From: Bacteroides sp.
Lineage (GTDB): Bacteria > Bacteroidota > Bacteroidia > Bacteroidales > Bacteroidaceae
Assembly: GCA_022648295.1 (NCBI GenBank)
Contig: JALCME010000016.1
Coordinates: forward strand, 53,572 to 117,571
Direction: 5' to 3'
Length of the DNA: 64,000 nt
Shown here piece by piece: positions 18,055 through 27,535 of the stretch. The translations under genes were made by a program, and so were the position numbers. Positions within the stretch are counted from its first letter, which is position 1, and every line of letters starts with the position of its first letter. The notes below the pieces were generated by a model that was not told the origin of the DNA, ran no database searches, and worked only from the letters and a program-made list of their open reading frames with translations.

Positions 18055-20469
18055 ATGAAAAAACTATATATAATTCTTATTTTATTTTTTTCTTCTCTTA
18101 ATGCTATATTGGCAAATACTCCTGTGGGGAATGTCTCTCTGAAAGGTAAAGTTACAGACCAGAGGGATGGAAGTCCATTGATTGGAGTGAATATATATTT
18201 CCCGGAACTGAAAGAAGGAGCTATTACAGATAATGAGGGACGTTATGTTATAACCAATTTACCGACGATTAAAACTACTCTGCAAGTAACTTATGTCGGG
18301 CATCAGACTATAGTGAGGACCATAGACTTGAAAGCTGTAAGAGTGCTTAATTTTTCTTTGAAAGAGTCGAATGCCGAAATCAACGAGGTTGTTATTACGG
18401 CGTTGACAGGAAATTCATTAATAAAACATACTCCTTCACCCATTTCTTATGTCTCAAAAAAAGATTTGGAGCAGCAATCTTCTACTAACATTATAGATGC
18501 TATTGCCAAACAGCCCGGAGTGTCCCAAATAACGACGGGGAGCAGTATTTCAAAACCTGTTATTAGAGGGCTAGGATATAATCGGGTGGTTGTGATTCAT
18601 GACGGGATACGCCAAGAAGGACAACAATGGGGAGATGAACATGGTATAGAAATTGATGCTCAGGGTGTAAATTCCGTGGAGATATTGAAAGGACCTGCCA
18701 GTTTAATTTATGGTTCTGATGCAATGGCTGGGGTCATAAACTTTAAATCGGCCCCAATATTGCCTGTTGGTTCTGTAAAAGTCAATGTTTCTTCCGAATA
18801 TCAAACGAATAACGGTTTGTTTAATTATTCGATAAATACGGCAGGAAATCAAAAAGGATTTATATGGAACTGGCGGTATAGTGATAAAATGGCACATTCT
18901 TATAAAAACAAATACGACGGGTATGTGTATGATTCCGGATTTAGAGAAAGGGCTGTTTCCGGTTTGTTAGGTATTAGCCGTAATTGGGGCTATTCCCATT
19001 TAATTCTTGACTACTATCATCTCACCCCGGGGATAGTAGAAGGGGAACGGGATGAAGAAACTGGAAAGTTTTTGAAGCCGGTGGTTGTAAATGGTGAAGA
19101 GGGCGAAGCTATAGCTACAGATAAAGATGGGAGGTCGTATGGGCATCAAATGCCATATCAGCAAATATATCATTATAAGGCTGTATGGGACAACAGTATA
19201 GTACTGGGTGAAGGCCATTTGAATACGACTGTTGGCTATCAGCAAAATAGGCGTCAGGAGTTTGAGGATATTGTATCGCCAGATGATTATGGGCTCTATT
19301 TCCAGTTGCATACGTTGAATTATGATGTGCGTTATACATTGCCAGAAGTTCATGGTTATAAGGTGGTTATAGGTGCAAATGGCATGTATCAGCGTTCGTT
19401 GAATAAAGGTACGGAATTTCTTATTCCTGGATATAATTTGTTCGATATTGGTACTTTTGTGATGGCTAGCCGTAATTTTAATAAACTTGATGTCAGTGGA
19501 GGTATACGTTTTGATCATCGCCATAATCATGGTAAATCATTGTATCTGAATGAAAATGAAGAGGTCGTTAACAAAAACACGGCTGGATCAGAAGAGAAAT
19601 TTACTGATTTCTCACGTAATTTTCAAGGTATTAGTGGTAGTTTAGGAGCAACCTACCAGTTTTCTGATGCTTGGTATACTAAGTTAAATTTGTCAAGAGG
19701 GTTTAGAGCACCGAATATAAGTGAATTGGCATCCAATGGTGCCCATGAAGGAACTATACGCTATGAAAAAGGAAATATAAATTTGAAGCCGGAAAGTAGT
19801 TGGCAGGCGGATTGGGAGATTGGATATTCTTCTCCCATTATATCTGGGGAGCTCTCTTTATTTGCCAATAGGATCAATAATTATATTTTCTCTCATAAGT
19901 TACTTGATGACACTGGGGAGGATTTGTTAACCGATGGGTATAAAACGTATCAGTTTGTTTCGGGAGATGCGCGTATATTAGGAGGTGAAGTGAGTGTTGA
20001 TATTCATCCTGTGGAACGGATGCATTTTCAAAATACATTTTCTTATGTGAATTCAGCACAACTTAACCAGCCCGATTCCACTAAATATTTGCCTTTTACT
20101 CCTGCTCCTAAATGGATATCGGAAATACGCTACGATCTCATACGTCATGGTAAAACGCTAAATAACACATATGTATCGTTAGGACTTGAATGTAATTTGA
20201 AGCAAGATCATGTTTACTCTGCTTTCGGTACTGAAACAGCTACGCCATCATATACGTTACTTAATGCATCTATCGGTACAGATTTTATGCATAGGGGGCG
20301 TACTATAGCTTCGCTGTACTTAACAGCTAATAATCTAATGAATAAAGCATATCAGAATCATTTAAGCCGTTTGAAATATGCTGACGAAAATGCGTTGACC
20401 GGAAGAAAGGGGGTCTATAATATGGGGCGTAATTTTGGTATAAAACTACTTATTCCCTTAAGTTTTTAG
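18055..20469 (+). CDS. TonB-dependent outer-membrane receptor
   Basis: An 804-residue receptor that imports a substrate across the outer membrane using TonB energy. After the signal peptide comes a carboxypeptidase-regulatory-like domain (residues ~25-105, VSLKGKVTDQRDGSPLIGVNIYF), a plug domain (NIIDAIAKQPGVSQITTG; VEILKGPASLIYGSDAMAGVINF near residue 215), and a beta barrel ending in the aromatic GIKLLIPLSF. There is no SusD partner, so it is not a Sus-type glycan system. Pairing with the His/Cys protein suggests a metal or metal complex, but that is inference. Confidence 0.92.
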   Translation: MKKLYIILILFFSSLNAILANTPVGNVSLKGKVTDQRDGSPLIGVNIYFPELKEGAITDNEGRYVITNLPTIKTTLQVTYVGHQTIVRTIDLKAVRVLNFSLKESNAEINEVVITALTGNSLIKHTPSPISYVSKKDLEQQSSTNIIDAIAKQPGVSQITTGSSISKPVIRGLGYNRVVVIHDGIRQEGQQWGDEHGIEIDAQGVNSVEILKGPASLIYGSDAMAGVINFKSAPILPVGSVKVNVSSEYQTNNGLFNYSINTAGNQKGFIWNWRYSDKMAHSYKNKYDGYVYDSGFRERAVSGLLGISRNWGYSHLILDYYHLTPGIVEGERDEETGKFLKPVVVNGEEGEAIATDKDGRSYGHQMPYQQIYHYKAVWDNSIVLGEGHLNTTVGYQQNRRQEFEDIVSPDDYGLYFQLHTLNYDVRYTLPEVHGYKVVIGANGMYQRSLNKGTEFLIPGYNLFDIGTFVMASRNFNKLDVSGGIRFDHRHNHGKSLYLNENEEVVNKNTAGSEEKFTDFSRNFQGISGSLGATYQFSDAWYTKLNLSRGFRAPNISELASNGAHEGTIRYEKGNINLKPESSWQADWEIGYSSPIISGELSLFANRINNYIFSHKLLDDTGEDLLTDGYKTYQFVSGDARILGGEVSVDIHPVERMHFQNTFSYVNSAQLNQPDSTKYLPFTPAPKWISEIRYDLIRHGKTLNNTYVSLGLECNLKQDHVYSAFGTETATPSYTLLNASIGTDFMHRGRTIASLYLTANNLMNKAYQNHLSRLKYADENALTGRKGVYNMGRNFGIKLLIPLSF

Positions 20470-20657
20470 ACCATTAGCATGTAGTCTATTGAAGACTTTT
20501 TTAAAGACTTTCTGTCTTATTGGTAATAGGTTGTACATCTCGTTTTATATGAAATGTGCAGCCTATTATGATGAAAAAATATGTATTATCTGCTCATTTG
20601 TTTGCATTTTCTTTCTATATTTGTACTTGTCTATCTTGTTAATTAGTAAAAATTTCA

Positions 20658-21542
20658 ATGAAACTGATCTCTGTTGCGTTATATAAAGAGGGAGTCACTG
20701 ATTTCTTTCAAAGAAATGAGGTTGTGTTGTTTTGTATTGGATTAATTGTTTTATTATTTTTGATTATTGTAATTATTGTTGCAATAGTGAGAACTCAAAA
20801 GATGAAGATGAAGGAACAGTTACAAAATGCAATAGAGGAATGTACACAGTTAAAAAATGCATTTATTGCTAATATGACTCATGAAATACGTACTCCATTA
20901 AATGCTATTGTAGGGTTTACTACTGTACTTGCTGAAACAGATAATTTAAGTAGCGAAGAACGTATGTCATTCTTGGAGGAAATTAATGAAAATAAAGATG
21001 TTCTTATTCAGCTGGTGGATGATTTGCTAGATTATTCTAAGATTGAGGCTCATACAATGGAATATAACGATGTGGAGGTTGATATAAATGCATTAATTCA
21101 AGAAATATGTCTTGCTGAAAATAGGCATTCTTATCCTTCGGGCATTCAGATTGAATTTGTAGAGAGATTACCACAATGCCGCTTTAGAATAGATCGTGAG
21201 CGTTTTACGCAAGTTGTAAGCAATTTGTTGAAGAATGCGTTAAAGTTTACCGAACAAGGAAGTATAAAGATTGGTTATCGCCAATTATCCAATGGAAATT
21301 TTTATTTTTATGTAGTAGATACAGGATGCGGCATTGATGAAGAGAACCGTAAAGTCATTTTTGAACGTTTTGTTAAAATGAATTATAATATTCGTGGCAC
21401 TGGGTTGGGGCTTGCCATATCGAAATCAATTGTTGAACATTATGGTGGAGGAATTGGAGTTGAGTCTAAGAAGCATGAAGGGGCAACTTTCTATTTTACT
21501 TTACCTGCCAGTATGAAGTATAATGAATACGGGAAATTCTAA
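20658..21542 (+). CDS. Membrane-bound sensor histidine kinase
   Basis: A 294-residue kinase with one N-terminal membrane helix (residues ~23-48), a short coiled linker, a HisKA domain with phospho-acceptor His in NMTHEIRTPLNAIVGF near residue 76, and an HATPase domain with NLLKNALKF, DTGCGID and GTGLGLAISKS. No periplasmic sensing domain is evident, and no response regulator gene is adjacent, so its partner is unknown. A -7 box TATATTTG lies at 20616-20623. Confidence 0.9.
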   Translation: MKLISVALYKEGVTDFFQRNEVVLFCIGLIVLLFLIIVIIVAIVRTQKMKMKEQLQNAIEECTQLKNAFIANMTHEIRTPLNAIVGFTTVLAETDNLSSEERMSFLEEINENKDVLIQLVDDLLDYSKIEAHTMEYNDVEVDINALIQEICLAENRHSYPSGIQIEFVERLPQCRFRIDRERFTQVVSNLLKNALKFTEQGSIKIGYRQLSNGNFYFYVVDTGCGIDEENRKVIFERFVKMNYNIRGTGLGLAISKSIVEHYGGGIGVESKKHEGATFYFTLPASMKYNEYGKF

Positions 21543-21567
21543 AATATGGACTATTCAATAACTATAA

Positions 21568-22176
21568 TTAATCAGCTATTTCTTTGAGTTTCTTAAAGTG
21601 GCGGATGACATCCAAATAATTACAATCGGTGCAGACATTGAACTTGTTCCATAAATCTCCTAAGACGACGGCACCTCCGAATCCGAAATCTTTAATTTCC
21701 AATATGTTGTCCATGTTAATGCCACCTAGAGCCATTACTTTGTTATCGATGATTTTTTCTTTATTAGCTTGGCGTAAATCTTCCGCTGTATAGCCTGAAA
21801 GCATTCCTACTTTTGTTATACAGTCATATATAGGGCTCATGAAAACATAATCATAAAAGTGCTTTTTGTTTTTTACTTCTTCTACGGAATGGCAACTACA
21901 ACTTACATGCCCTGAATAGTCATGAGGTTCTTTAGGATTTCTTATATTGAGATGAATGCCCATTAAATTAAACTCTTCTTTTAGATAAAAGTGTTCGTGA
22001 GTAACAATCCGTCTATGATACTTCTCTGGAATTAATGTTAAAAGTCTTTCAGAGTACATAGCCGGAGTTTCTGGCTTTCTTAAATGTAAAATATCTAACC
22101 CTTCTTCAAAGAGCGCTGTGATTATTTTATCTTCTTCTACAAAAAAAGTAGGCGTTGTGACCACTATGAGCTTCAT
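21568..22176 (-). CDS. Thiamine phosphate synthase/TenI-like protein
   Basis: A 202-residue TIM-barrel protein of the ThiE/TenI family. It keeps counterparts of ThiE motifs: DILHLRKPE (ThiE QLREK region), MGIHLN, the SCSCHSVEE segment, DYVFMSPIYDCITKVGM and VMALGGI near residue 150. ThiE joins the pyrimidine and thiazole halves of thiamine, while TenI is a thiazole tautomerase. The deviations around the pyrophosphate-binding loop and the lack of thi neighbours make a TenI-like or other role possible. Confidence 0.75.
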   Translation of the reverse strand: MKLIVVTTPTFFVEEDKIITALFEEGLDILHLRKPETPAMYSERLLTLIPEKYHRRIVTHEHFYLKEEFNLMGIHLNIRNPKEPHDYSGHVSCSCHSVEEVKNKKHFYDYVFMSPIYDCITKVGMLSGYTAEDLRQANKEKIIDNKVMALGGINMDNILEIKDFGFGGAVVLGDLWNKFNVCTDCNYLDVIRHFKKLKEIAD

Positions 22177-22255
22177 CTTCTTTTGATAAATATTTTAGGC
22201 TCAGCAAAACTAAGCATAAAATACCTTATCTACCAATGTTTTCTTTTAAAAGATG

Positions 22256-24259
22256 TTAGATTGATAGTATAGGGTGGAAAAACACAAAACGTGCCCCTTG
22301 CTTATATGTTTTGTCTATCCAGATTTCACCTCCCATGTGACGAATGATAAGTTGGCAAATGGGTAACCCCAAACCTGTTCCTTGAACGAATTCGTTTAGC
22401 TTCTCAAATCGCTCAAATACTTTTTCCTGCTTATCCTCCGGGATACCGCTTCCTGTATCTGTTACTGAAAATATTAACCTTTGGTTTGCTTCATCTTTTT
22501 CTATTTGCAGAGTGATGATTCCATTTGCCGGAGTGAATTTCAACGAATTATTTAGTAAGTTGGTAATAACTTGTTGTAAGCGTAGTGGATCGGTATACAG
22601 TTTGTATTTGTTTGCAAAAGGGATAAATTCAAATTTAACATCTACTTGTTTGTTATGATCTGCTAACATTAAAATGTTACGGCAATGATCTATTACTTCA
22701 CACCATTCATATTTAAATCGCATTTTTCCGGATTCAATGCGTGACGTGTCCAAAATGTCATTAATAAGCTGTAATAAAAGGTTTGAGCTTTTTTCTATTA
22801 TTGTAGCATATTCTTTTTGTTCTTCGGTGACATTGGATGTTCCAACCAGTAAACTGGAGAAACCAACAATTGAATTGAGTGGAGTACGTATTTCGTGGCT
22901 GATGTTTGATATAAAAGCACTTTTCATCTGGTTAGCTTCTTCCGCATGTTCTTTGGCTGTACGTAGTTCTATTTGAGAAGCTTCCAGCCGTGCTTTTTCC
23001 ATCTGAAGTACTTTAGTTGAAGCTTGTAAACGGATACTTAGTGCATGTGCTTTTATAAAGAAATAGATAGATATGATTATTCCGGTAAGAAGCGAGATGA
23101 AAATAGCAATAGCTATTTCTACTTCATACTTATTAGCCTCAAAAAATGTAGGTTTGCGATTAATCACTAAAGCCTGTTTGGGCAATTTATTCTCGGATAA
23201 TTTCAGTTTCTCTAATTTCTGAGCATCGAATTTATACTGGTTGGGTAATGTGATGTATTCAGGATGATCTTTTTTATGTGATAATAATTTATATGCTTTT
23301 TCTCCCAGTATTTTTCCTACTCCGTCGTATTGGGGAATATATCCGCCAATGGCCCAATTGCTAATGCTGGTACCGGTTAAACTAAAAACAGGTATGGTTG
23401 GGTTAGCCTGTTCAAATGCAATGTTTGCATTATTAATGTAGAAATAGTCGTTCTTGTCTATTCTCCATGTTCCCAAAAGAGCTACGGTATGAGGTGGCAG
23501 ATGGTGATATTGATTAATAGCTTCTTCTAAATCAGTCTTATTCCCATCGATAAAAAAAAGATTGAGTTCTTTACGCTTATGAAGTTTTTCGTATACATAA
23601 CTTTTTTGAGATATTCCATTATAACTATTATCAGATATAAATGCTATATTTTGCACGTTTGGATAAAAATCTTTAATGAGCTTTATCATTTTATCTATAT
23701 CATATTCGTATGTAACGGTGCACTGTATATTGGGGTGAGATTTCATTTCATCCATGAAGTTAAAGCATCGGGGATTAAAAAGAGAAACGCTATCTTTTTG
23801 TGAGGGTATATTGATGCCAAAATTGGTTGTCATGGCCAAAAAAACAGGCGTCTTATAATATTGGGTGTCTGCCAGGGATAAGTAGCAACTGCATACTTCT
23901 CCTCCTAACAATATGATAAGGTCTGAATTCTCGTGTTTGTTAAGTATCTTAATGAATTTCCGTTTCCATGTATAAGATTGCGAAAAACTGCCTGCATTTA
24001 AGTTTTCTACAATAAAGCTTCCTCCACCTCCCCAACTTTTGTACTCGTCTACAAAATGATTAATCGTATTATATACATATCTGTTTTCCGCCGTATAAGT
24101 ATTGATGAAAAGTATTTTTATTTGATTTGAAGGCATATTGTCCCCATACATGTAATTAATAGATACCAGTAGTAATGTAAAGAAAAGCAATCGAGAATAT
24201 GGAGCGCTTTTTATATATTTGTTTGTCGGCATAAAGATTCGCATTTTTAGGTTGTGCAA
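22256..24259 (-). CDS. Sensor histidine kinase with periplasmic binding-protein-like sensor domain
   Basis: A 667-residue protein. An N-terminal membrane segment (about residues 22-38) leads into a ~330-residue periplasmic region resembling ABC-type substrate-binding proteins (VQNIAFISDNSYNGISQKSYVYEKL; IPVFSLTGTSISNWAIGGYIP). A second membrane helix (residues ~377-402), a coiled linker, a HisKA domain (FISNISHEIRTPLNSIVGF) and an HATPase domain (NLLNNSLKF, DTGSGIP, GTGLGLPI) follow. It has no receiver domain. The start could be one of three nearby in-frame ATGs. The ligand is unknown. Confidence 0.88.
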   Translation of the reverse strand: MHNLKMRIFMPTNKYIKSAPYSRLLFFTLLLVSINYMYGDNMPSNQIKILFINTYTAENRYVYNTINHFVDEYKSWGGGGSFIVENLNAGSFSQSYTWKRKFIKILNKHENSDLIILLGGEVCSCYLSLADTQYYKTPVFLAMTTNFGINIPSQKDSVSLFNPRCFNFMDEMKSHPNIQCTVTYEYDIDKMIKLIKDFYPNVQNIAFISDNSYNGISQKSYVYEKLHKRKELNLFFIDGNKTDLEEAINQYHHLPPHTVALLGTWRIDKNDYFYINNANIAFEQANPTIPVFSLTGTSISNWAIGGYIPQYDGVGKILGEKAYKLLSHKKDHPEYITLPNQYKFDAQKLEKLKLSENKLPKQALVINRKPTFFEANKYEVEIAIAIFISLLTGIIISIYFFIKAHALSIRLQASTKVLQMEKARLEASQIELRTAKEHAEEANQMKSAFISNISHEIRTPLNSIVGFSSLLVGTSNVTEEQKEYATIIEKSSNLLLQLINDILDTSRIESGKMRFKYEWCEVIDHCRNILMLADHNKQVDVKFEFIPFANKYKLYTDPLRLQQVITNLLNNSLKFTPANGIITLQIEKDEANQRLIFSVTDTGSGIPEDKQEKVFERFEKLNEFVQGTGLGLPICQLIIRHMGGEIWIDKTYKQGARFVFFHPILSI

Positions 24260-24297
24260 ATCTAATGGATTTGTATTTGAGATGCAATAGGTACAAT

Positions 24298-24340
24298 AAA
24301 AAACACATCAATAAAAACTTTTTTATTGATGTGTTTTTGG
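24298..24340. terminator. Terminator between sodB and the sensor kinase
   Basis: A perfect inverted repeat, AAAAACACATCAATAAAAA with its complement TTTTTATTGATGTGTTTTT, lies about 20 bp past the sodB stop. The stem ends in A and T tracts, so it can act in either direction. Confidence 0.85.
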
Positions 24341-24361
24341 GAATAGCTTATTCGCTTGTTA

Positions 24362-24946
24362 TTATTTGAAGCGACTGCCTACAACGTCCCAATCAATGAT
24401 ACTCCATAATGCATTTATATGGTCTGCACGTCGATTTTGATAATCAAGATAGTATGAGTGTTCCCATACGTCAAACCCTAATAATGGATTTAATCCATGG
24501 CGTACAGGATTGCTACCATTAGTCTCTTTTGTAATGATGAGTTTTCCCTCTTTATCTTCCGATAGCCATGCCCATCCAGATCCGAACAAGCCTACAGATG
24601 CTGCAGTGAACTCTTTTTTGAAGTTGTCAAAGCTACCGAAATCTCGTTTAATTGCTTCGGTCAATTTACCTGTTGGTTCACTATGCGCAGGTTTGGGAGA
24701 GAACTGCAAAAAGTAGAGCGTGTGGTTCAATACTTGTCCTGCATTATTGAATATTGCACCATCGGGTGCACTAGCGACAATTGCTTCCACTGATTTGTTT
24801 TCAAATTCAGTTCCAGGAACTAAATTGTTTAGGTTATTAACATATCCTTGGAAATGTTTGCCATAATGAAGATCTATTGTTTGCTGACTGATTACAGGTT
24901 CCAACGCATTGTTAGCGTAAGGAAGTTTTGGCATTGTGTATGACAT
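24362..24946 (-). CDS. sodB: Superoxide dismutase (Fe/Mn type)
   Basis: Dismutates superoxide in the cytoplasm and protects this anaerobe during oxygen exposure. The protein is 194 residues from the ATG at 24946 (MSYTMPKLPYANNALEP), which is the usual start; the upstream ATG at 24982 adds 12 hydrophobic residues. Metal ligands are visible: His in DLHYGKHF, His in NHTLYFLQF, and Asp and His in DVWEHSYYLDYQNRRADHI. Family members in Bacteroides can be cambialistic, using iron or manganese. Confidence 0.96.
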   Translation of the reverse strand: MSYTMPKLPYANNALEPVISQQTIDLHYGKHFQGYVNNLNNLVPGTEFENKSVEAIVASAPDGAIFNNAGQVLNHTLYFLQFSPKPAHSEPTGKLTEAIKRDFGSFDNFKKEFTAASVGLFGSGWAWLSEDKEGKLIITKETNGSNPVRHGLNPLLGFDVWEHSYYLDYQNRRADHINALWSIIDWDVVGSRFK

Positions 24947-25064
24947 AATTGAAATCATTAAAGTTGTTAGTAATGTATTCATAAGTTCAAGTATTTATAT
25001 TTGAAACTTTTGTTATAATAACGTGATATACTTTAGAAATGTTCGGCTATTATTGAACTTTCTC

Positions 25065-25072
25065 TATCTTTG
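25065..25072 (+). promoter_or_regulatory. -7 box for the UvrD/PcrA-type helicase gene
   Basis: TATCTTTG, an exact -7 consensus, 34 bp before the ATG at 25107. This position also argues against the in-frame ATG at 25023, which lies upstream of it. Confidence 0.6.
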
Positions 25073-25106
25073 CACATACTTTAGCTTTTTTTTAGAGACG
25101 ATACAA

Positions 25107-27455
25107 ATGAAGTCTGATTATATAGATGAATTGAATGAGGGACAACGCGCTGCCGTTCTTTATAATGATGGTCCGTCATTGGTGATTGCCGGGGCAGGGT
25201 CGGGGAAAACGCGTGTGCTGACTTATAAAATTGCATATTTGTTGGAGACGGGGTATCAACCATGGAATATTCTGGCACTGACTTTTACCAACAAGGCGGC
25301 TCGTGAAATGAAAGATCGAATTGCCCGTCAGGTAGGGGAACAGCGTGCCCGTTATTTATGGATGGGGACGTTTCATTCAATCTTTTTGCGCATTCTACAT
25401 GCGGAGTCGAAAAGTCTCGGTTTTACTTCACAGTTTACGGTATATGATACGGCAGACAGCAAGAGCCTGTTGCGTTCCATTATAAAGGAGATGGGACTAG
25501 ATGAGAAAGTTTATAAGCCGGGGAGTATTCAGGCACGGATATCCAATGCCAAGAATCATTTGGTCTCTCCTTCGGGATATGCTGCTAATAAAGAAGCTTA
25601 CAATAGTGATTGTACTGCTAAAATGCCAGCTATTCGTGATATTTATAGTCGTTACTGGAATCGCTGTCGGCAAGCGGATGCTATGGACTTTGATGATTTA
25701 TTGTTTTATACCTATATTTTGTTCCGGGATCATCCTGATGTTTTGGCACATTATCAACAACAGTTTTGCTATATACTGGTAGATGAGTATCAGGATACTA
25801 ATTTTGCTCAGCATAGCATTGTTTTGCAATTGGCGAAAGAACATCAGCATGTTTGTGTTGTGGGCGATGATGCACAAAGCATTTATTCGTTCAGGGGTGC
25901 TGATATTGATAATATTCTCTATTTTACCAAGGTGTATCCCAATACGAAGGTGTTTAAGTTGGAACAGAATTACCGTTCGACCCAGACTATTGTGAAAGCT
26001 GCCAACAGCTTGATAGAAAAGAATGAACGACAAATACACAAGGATGTCTTTTCGGAGAAGGAGAAAGGAGAAGCCATAGGCGTGTTTCAGGCTTACAGTG
26101 ATGTTGAAGAAGGGGAGATTGTTGTAAACAAAATAGTGGAACTTCGCCGGAAGCAGCATTATGCATATTCCGATTTTGCTATTTTGTATCGGACAAATGC
26201 ACAGAGCCGTGTCTTTGAGGAGGCTTTGCGTAAACACAGTATGCCTTATCGGATTTATGGGGGGCTGTCTTTTTATCAGCGTAAGGAAATTAAAGATGTT
26301 ATTGCTTATTTTCGTTTAGCAGTGAATCCGCATGATGAAGAGGCCTTTAAACGTATTATTAATTATCCTGCACGTGGCATTGGTGATACGACTGTGGGCA
26401 AAATTATTGCAGCGGCGACGGAGCACCAGGTTAGTCTATGGACAGTCTTGACAGAACCATTGACCTACGGAATAAATATAAATAAGGGAACTCATACAAA
26501 ATTACAGGGTTTCCGCGAATTGATTGCCGGTTTTATAGAAAAAGCAATGCATGAGAACGCTTATGAGGTTGGTACGGAAATTATCCGCCAGTCCGGCATC
26601 ATCAATGAAGTGTGTCAGGATAACTCACCGGAGAATCTTAGCCGGAAAGAAAATATAGAAGAACTGGTAAATGGAATAAGTGATTTTGGTGCGCAAAGAC
26701 AGGAAGAAGGTAATATGAATATTTCATTGACGGACTATTTATCAGAGGTTTCTCTGCTTACCGATCAGGATTCTGATAAGGACGGAGATACAGAAAAGAT
26801 TACTTTAATGACTGTTCATTCGGCAAAAGGGCTTGAGTTTAGGAATGTTTTTGTAGTCGGAATGGAGGAGAATCTTTTTCCCAGCGGTATGGTGGGGGAT
26901 TCGCCAAAGGCATTGGAAGAGGAGAGGCGCTTGTTTTATGTTGCTATAACCCGTGCCGAAGATCATTGTTTCTTGTCTTATGCACGTAGTCGTTTTCGTT
27001 ATGGGAAGATGGAGTTTAGTAGTCCCAGCCGTTTCTTAAAGGATATCGATTTATGTTTTTTGCGTTTGCCTCAGGAAATGGAACTGCAAACTAAAATCGA
27101 TGGAGAAGCTTCTGCATTTAGGACAGAGCATCAGATACGTACTTCCCGTCCGGCATTTAATTCCGAACCGTCTCAAAATCATCGTGCTGGTGGCTCTAAA
27201 CAGCAAATTGTGACTTCTGCCACTCCGCGCAATTTGAAACGAATAACTTCCTCTTTAGACAGTTCCCGTTCTTCTCTTGCATCGTCAAACGCTTCCATAA
27301 AGTCCGGACAGCATATAGAACATGAACGTTTTGGTATAGGTGAAGTCTTGCGTGTGGAAGGTGAAGGCGATAATGCAAAAGCCACCATTCGTTTTAAAAA
27401 TGCCGGTGAAAAACAATTGTTATTGCGTTTTGCCCGGTTTAAAGTTGTTGATTAA
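25107..27455 (+). CDS. UvrD/PcrA-type superfamily 1 DNA helicase
   Basis: A 782-residue 3'-5' helicase of DNA repair and replication. Motifs: ATP-binding IAGAGSGKT near residue 32, motif Ia ALTFTNKAAREM, the GTFHSIFLRIL segment, motif II ILVDEYQDTN, motif III VVGDDAQSIYSFRGAD, motif IV EQNYRSTQ, and motifs V-VI with TVHSAKGLEF and RLFYVAITRAE. The C-terminal HERFGIGEVLRVEGEG is the Tudor-like end typical of PcrA/UvrD. I chose the ATG at 25107 because the extra 28 residues upstream overlap the promoter. Confidence 0.95.
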   Translation: MKSDYIDELNEGQRAAVLYNDGPSLVIAGAGSGKTRVLTYKIAYLLETGYQPWNILALTFTNKAAREMKDRIARQVGEQRARYLWMGTFHSIFLRILHAESKSLGFTSQFTVYDTADSKSLLRSIIKEMGLDEKVYKPGSIQARISNAKNHLVSPSGYAANKEAYNSDCTAKMPAIRDIYSRYWNRCRQADAMDFDDLLFYTYILFRDHPDVLAHYQQQFCYILVDEYQDTNFAQHSIVLQLAKEHQHVCVVGDDAQSIYSFRGADIDNILYFTKVYPNTKVFKLEQNYRSTQTIVKAANSLIEKNERQIHKDVFSEKEKGEAIGVFQAYSDVEEGEIVVNKIVELRRKQHYAYSDFAILYRTNAQSRVFEEALRKHSMPYRIYGGLSFYQRKEIKDVIAYFRLAVNPHDEEAFKRIINYPARGIGDTTVGKIIAAATEHQVSLWTVLTEPLTYGININKGTHTKLQGFRELIAGFIEKAMHENAYEVGTEIIRQSGIINEVCQDNSPENLSRKENIEELVNGISDFGAQRQEEGNMNISLTDYLSEVSLLTDQDSDKDGDTEKITLMTVHSAKGLEFRNVFVVGMEENLFPSGMVGDSPKALEEERRLFYVAITRAEDHCFLSYARSRFRYGKMEFSSPSRFLKDIDLCFLRLPQEMELQTKIDGEASAFRTEHQIRTSRPAFNSEPSQNHRAGGSKQQIVTSATPRNLKRITSSLDSSRSSLASSNASIKSGQHIEHERFGIGEVLRVEGEGDNAKATIRFKNAGEKQLLLRFARFKVVD

Positions 27456-27535
27456 GAGCTTTGCCTGATAATAGAGTTAGATTTTATATACGCTATGGAT
27501 ACATTCTATGGTAATTTGAACTATGAATTAAGAAA

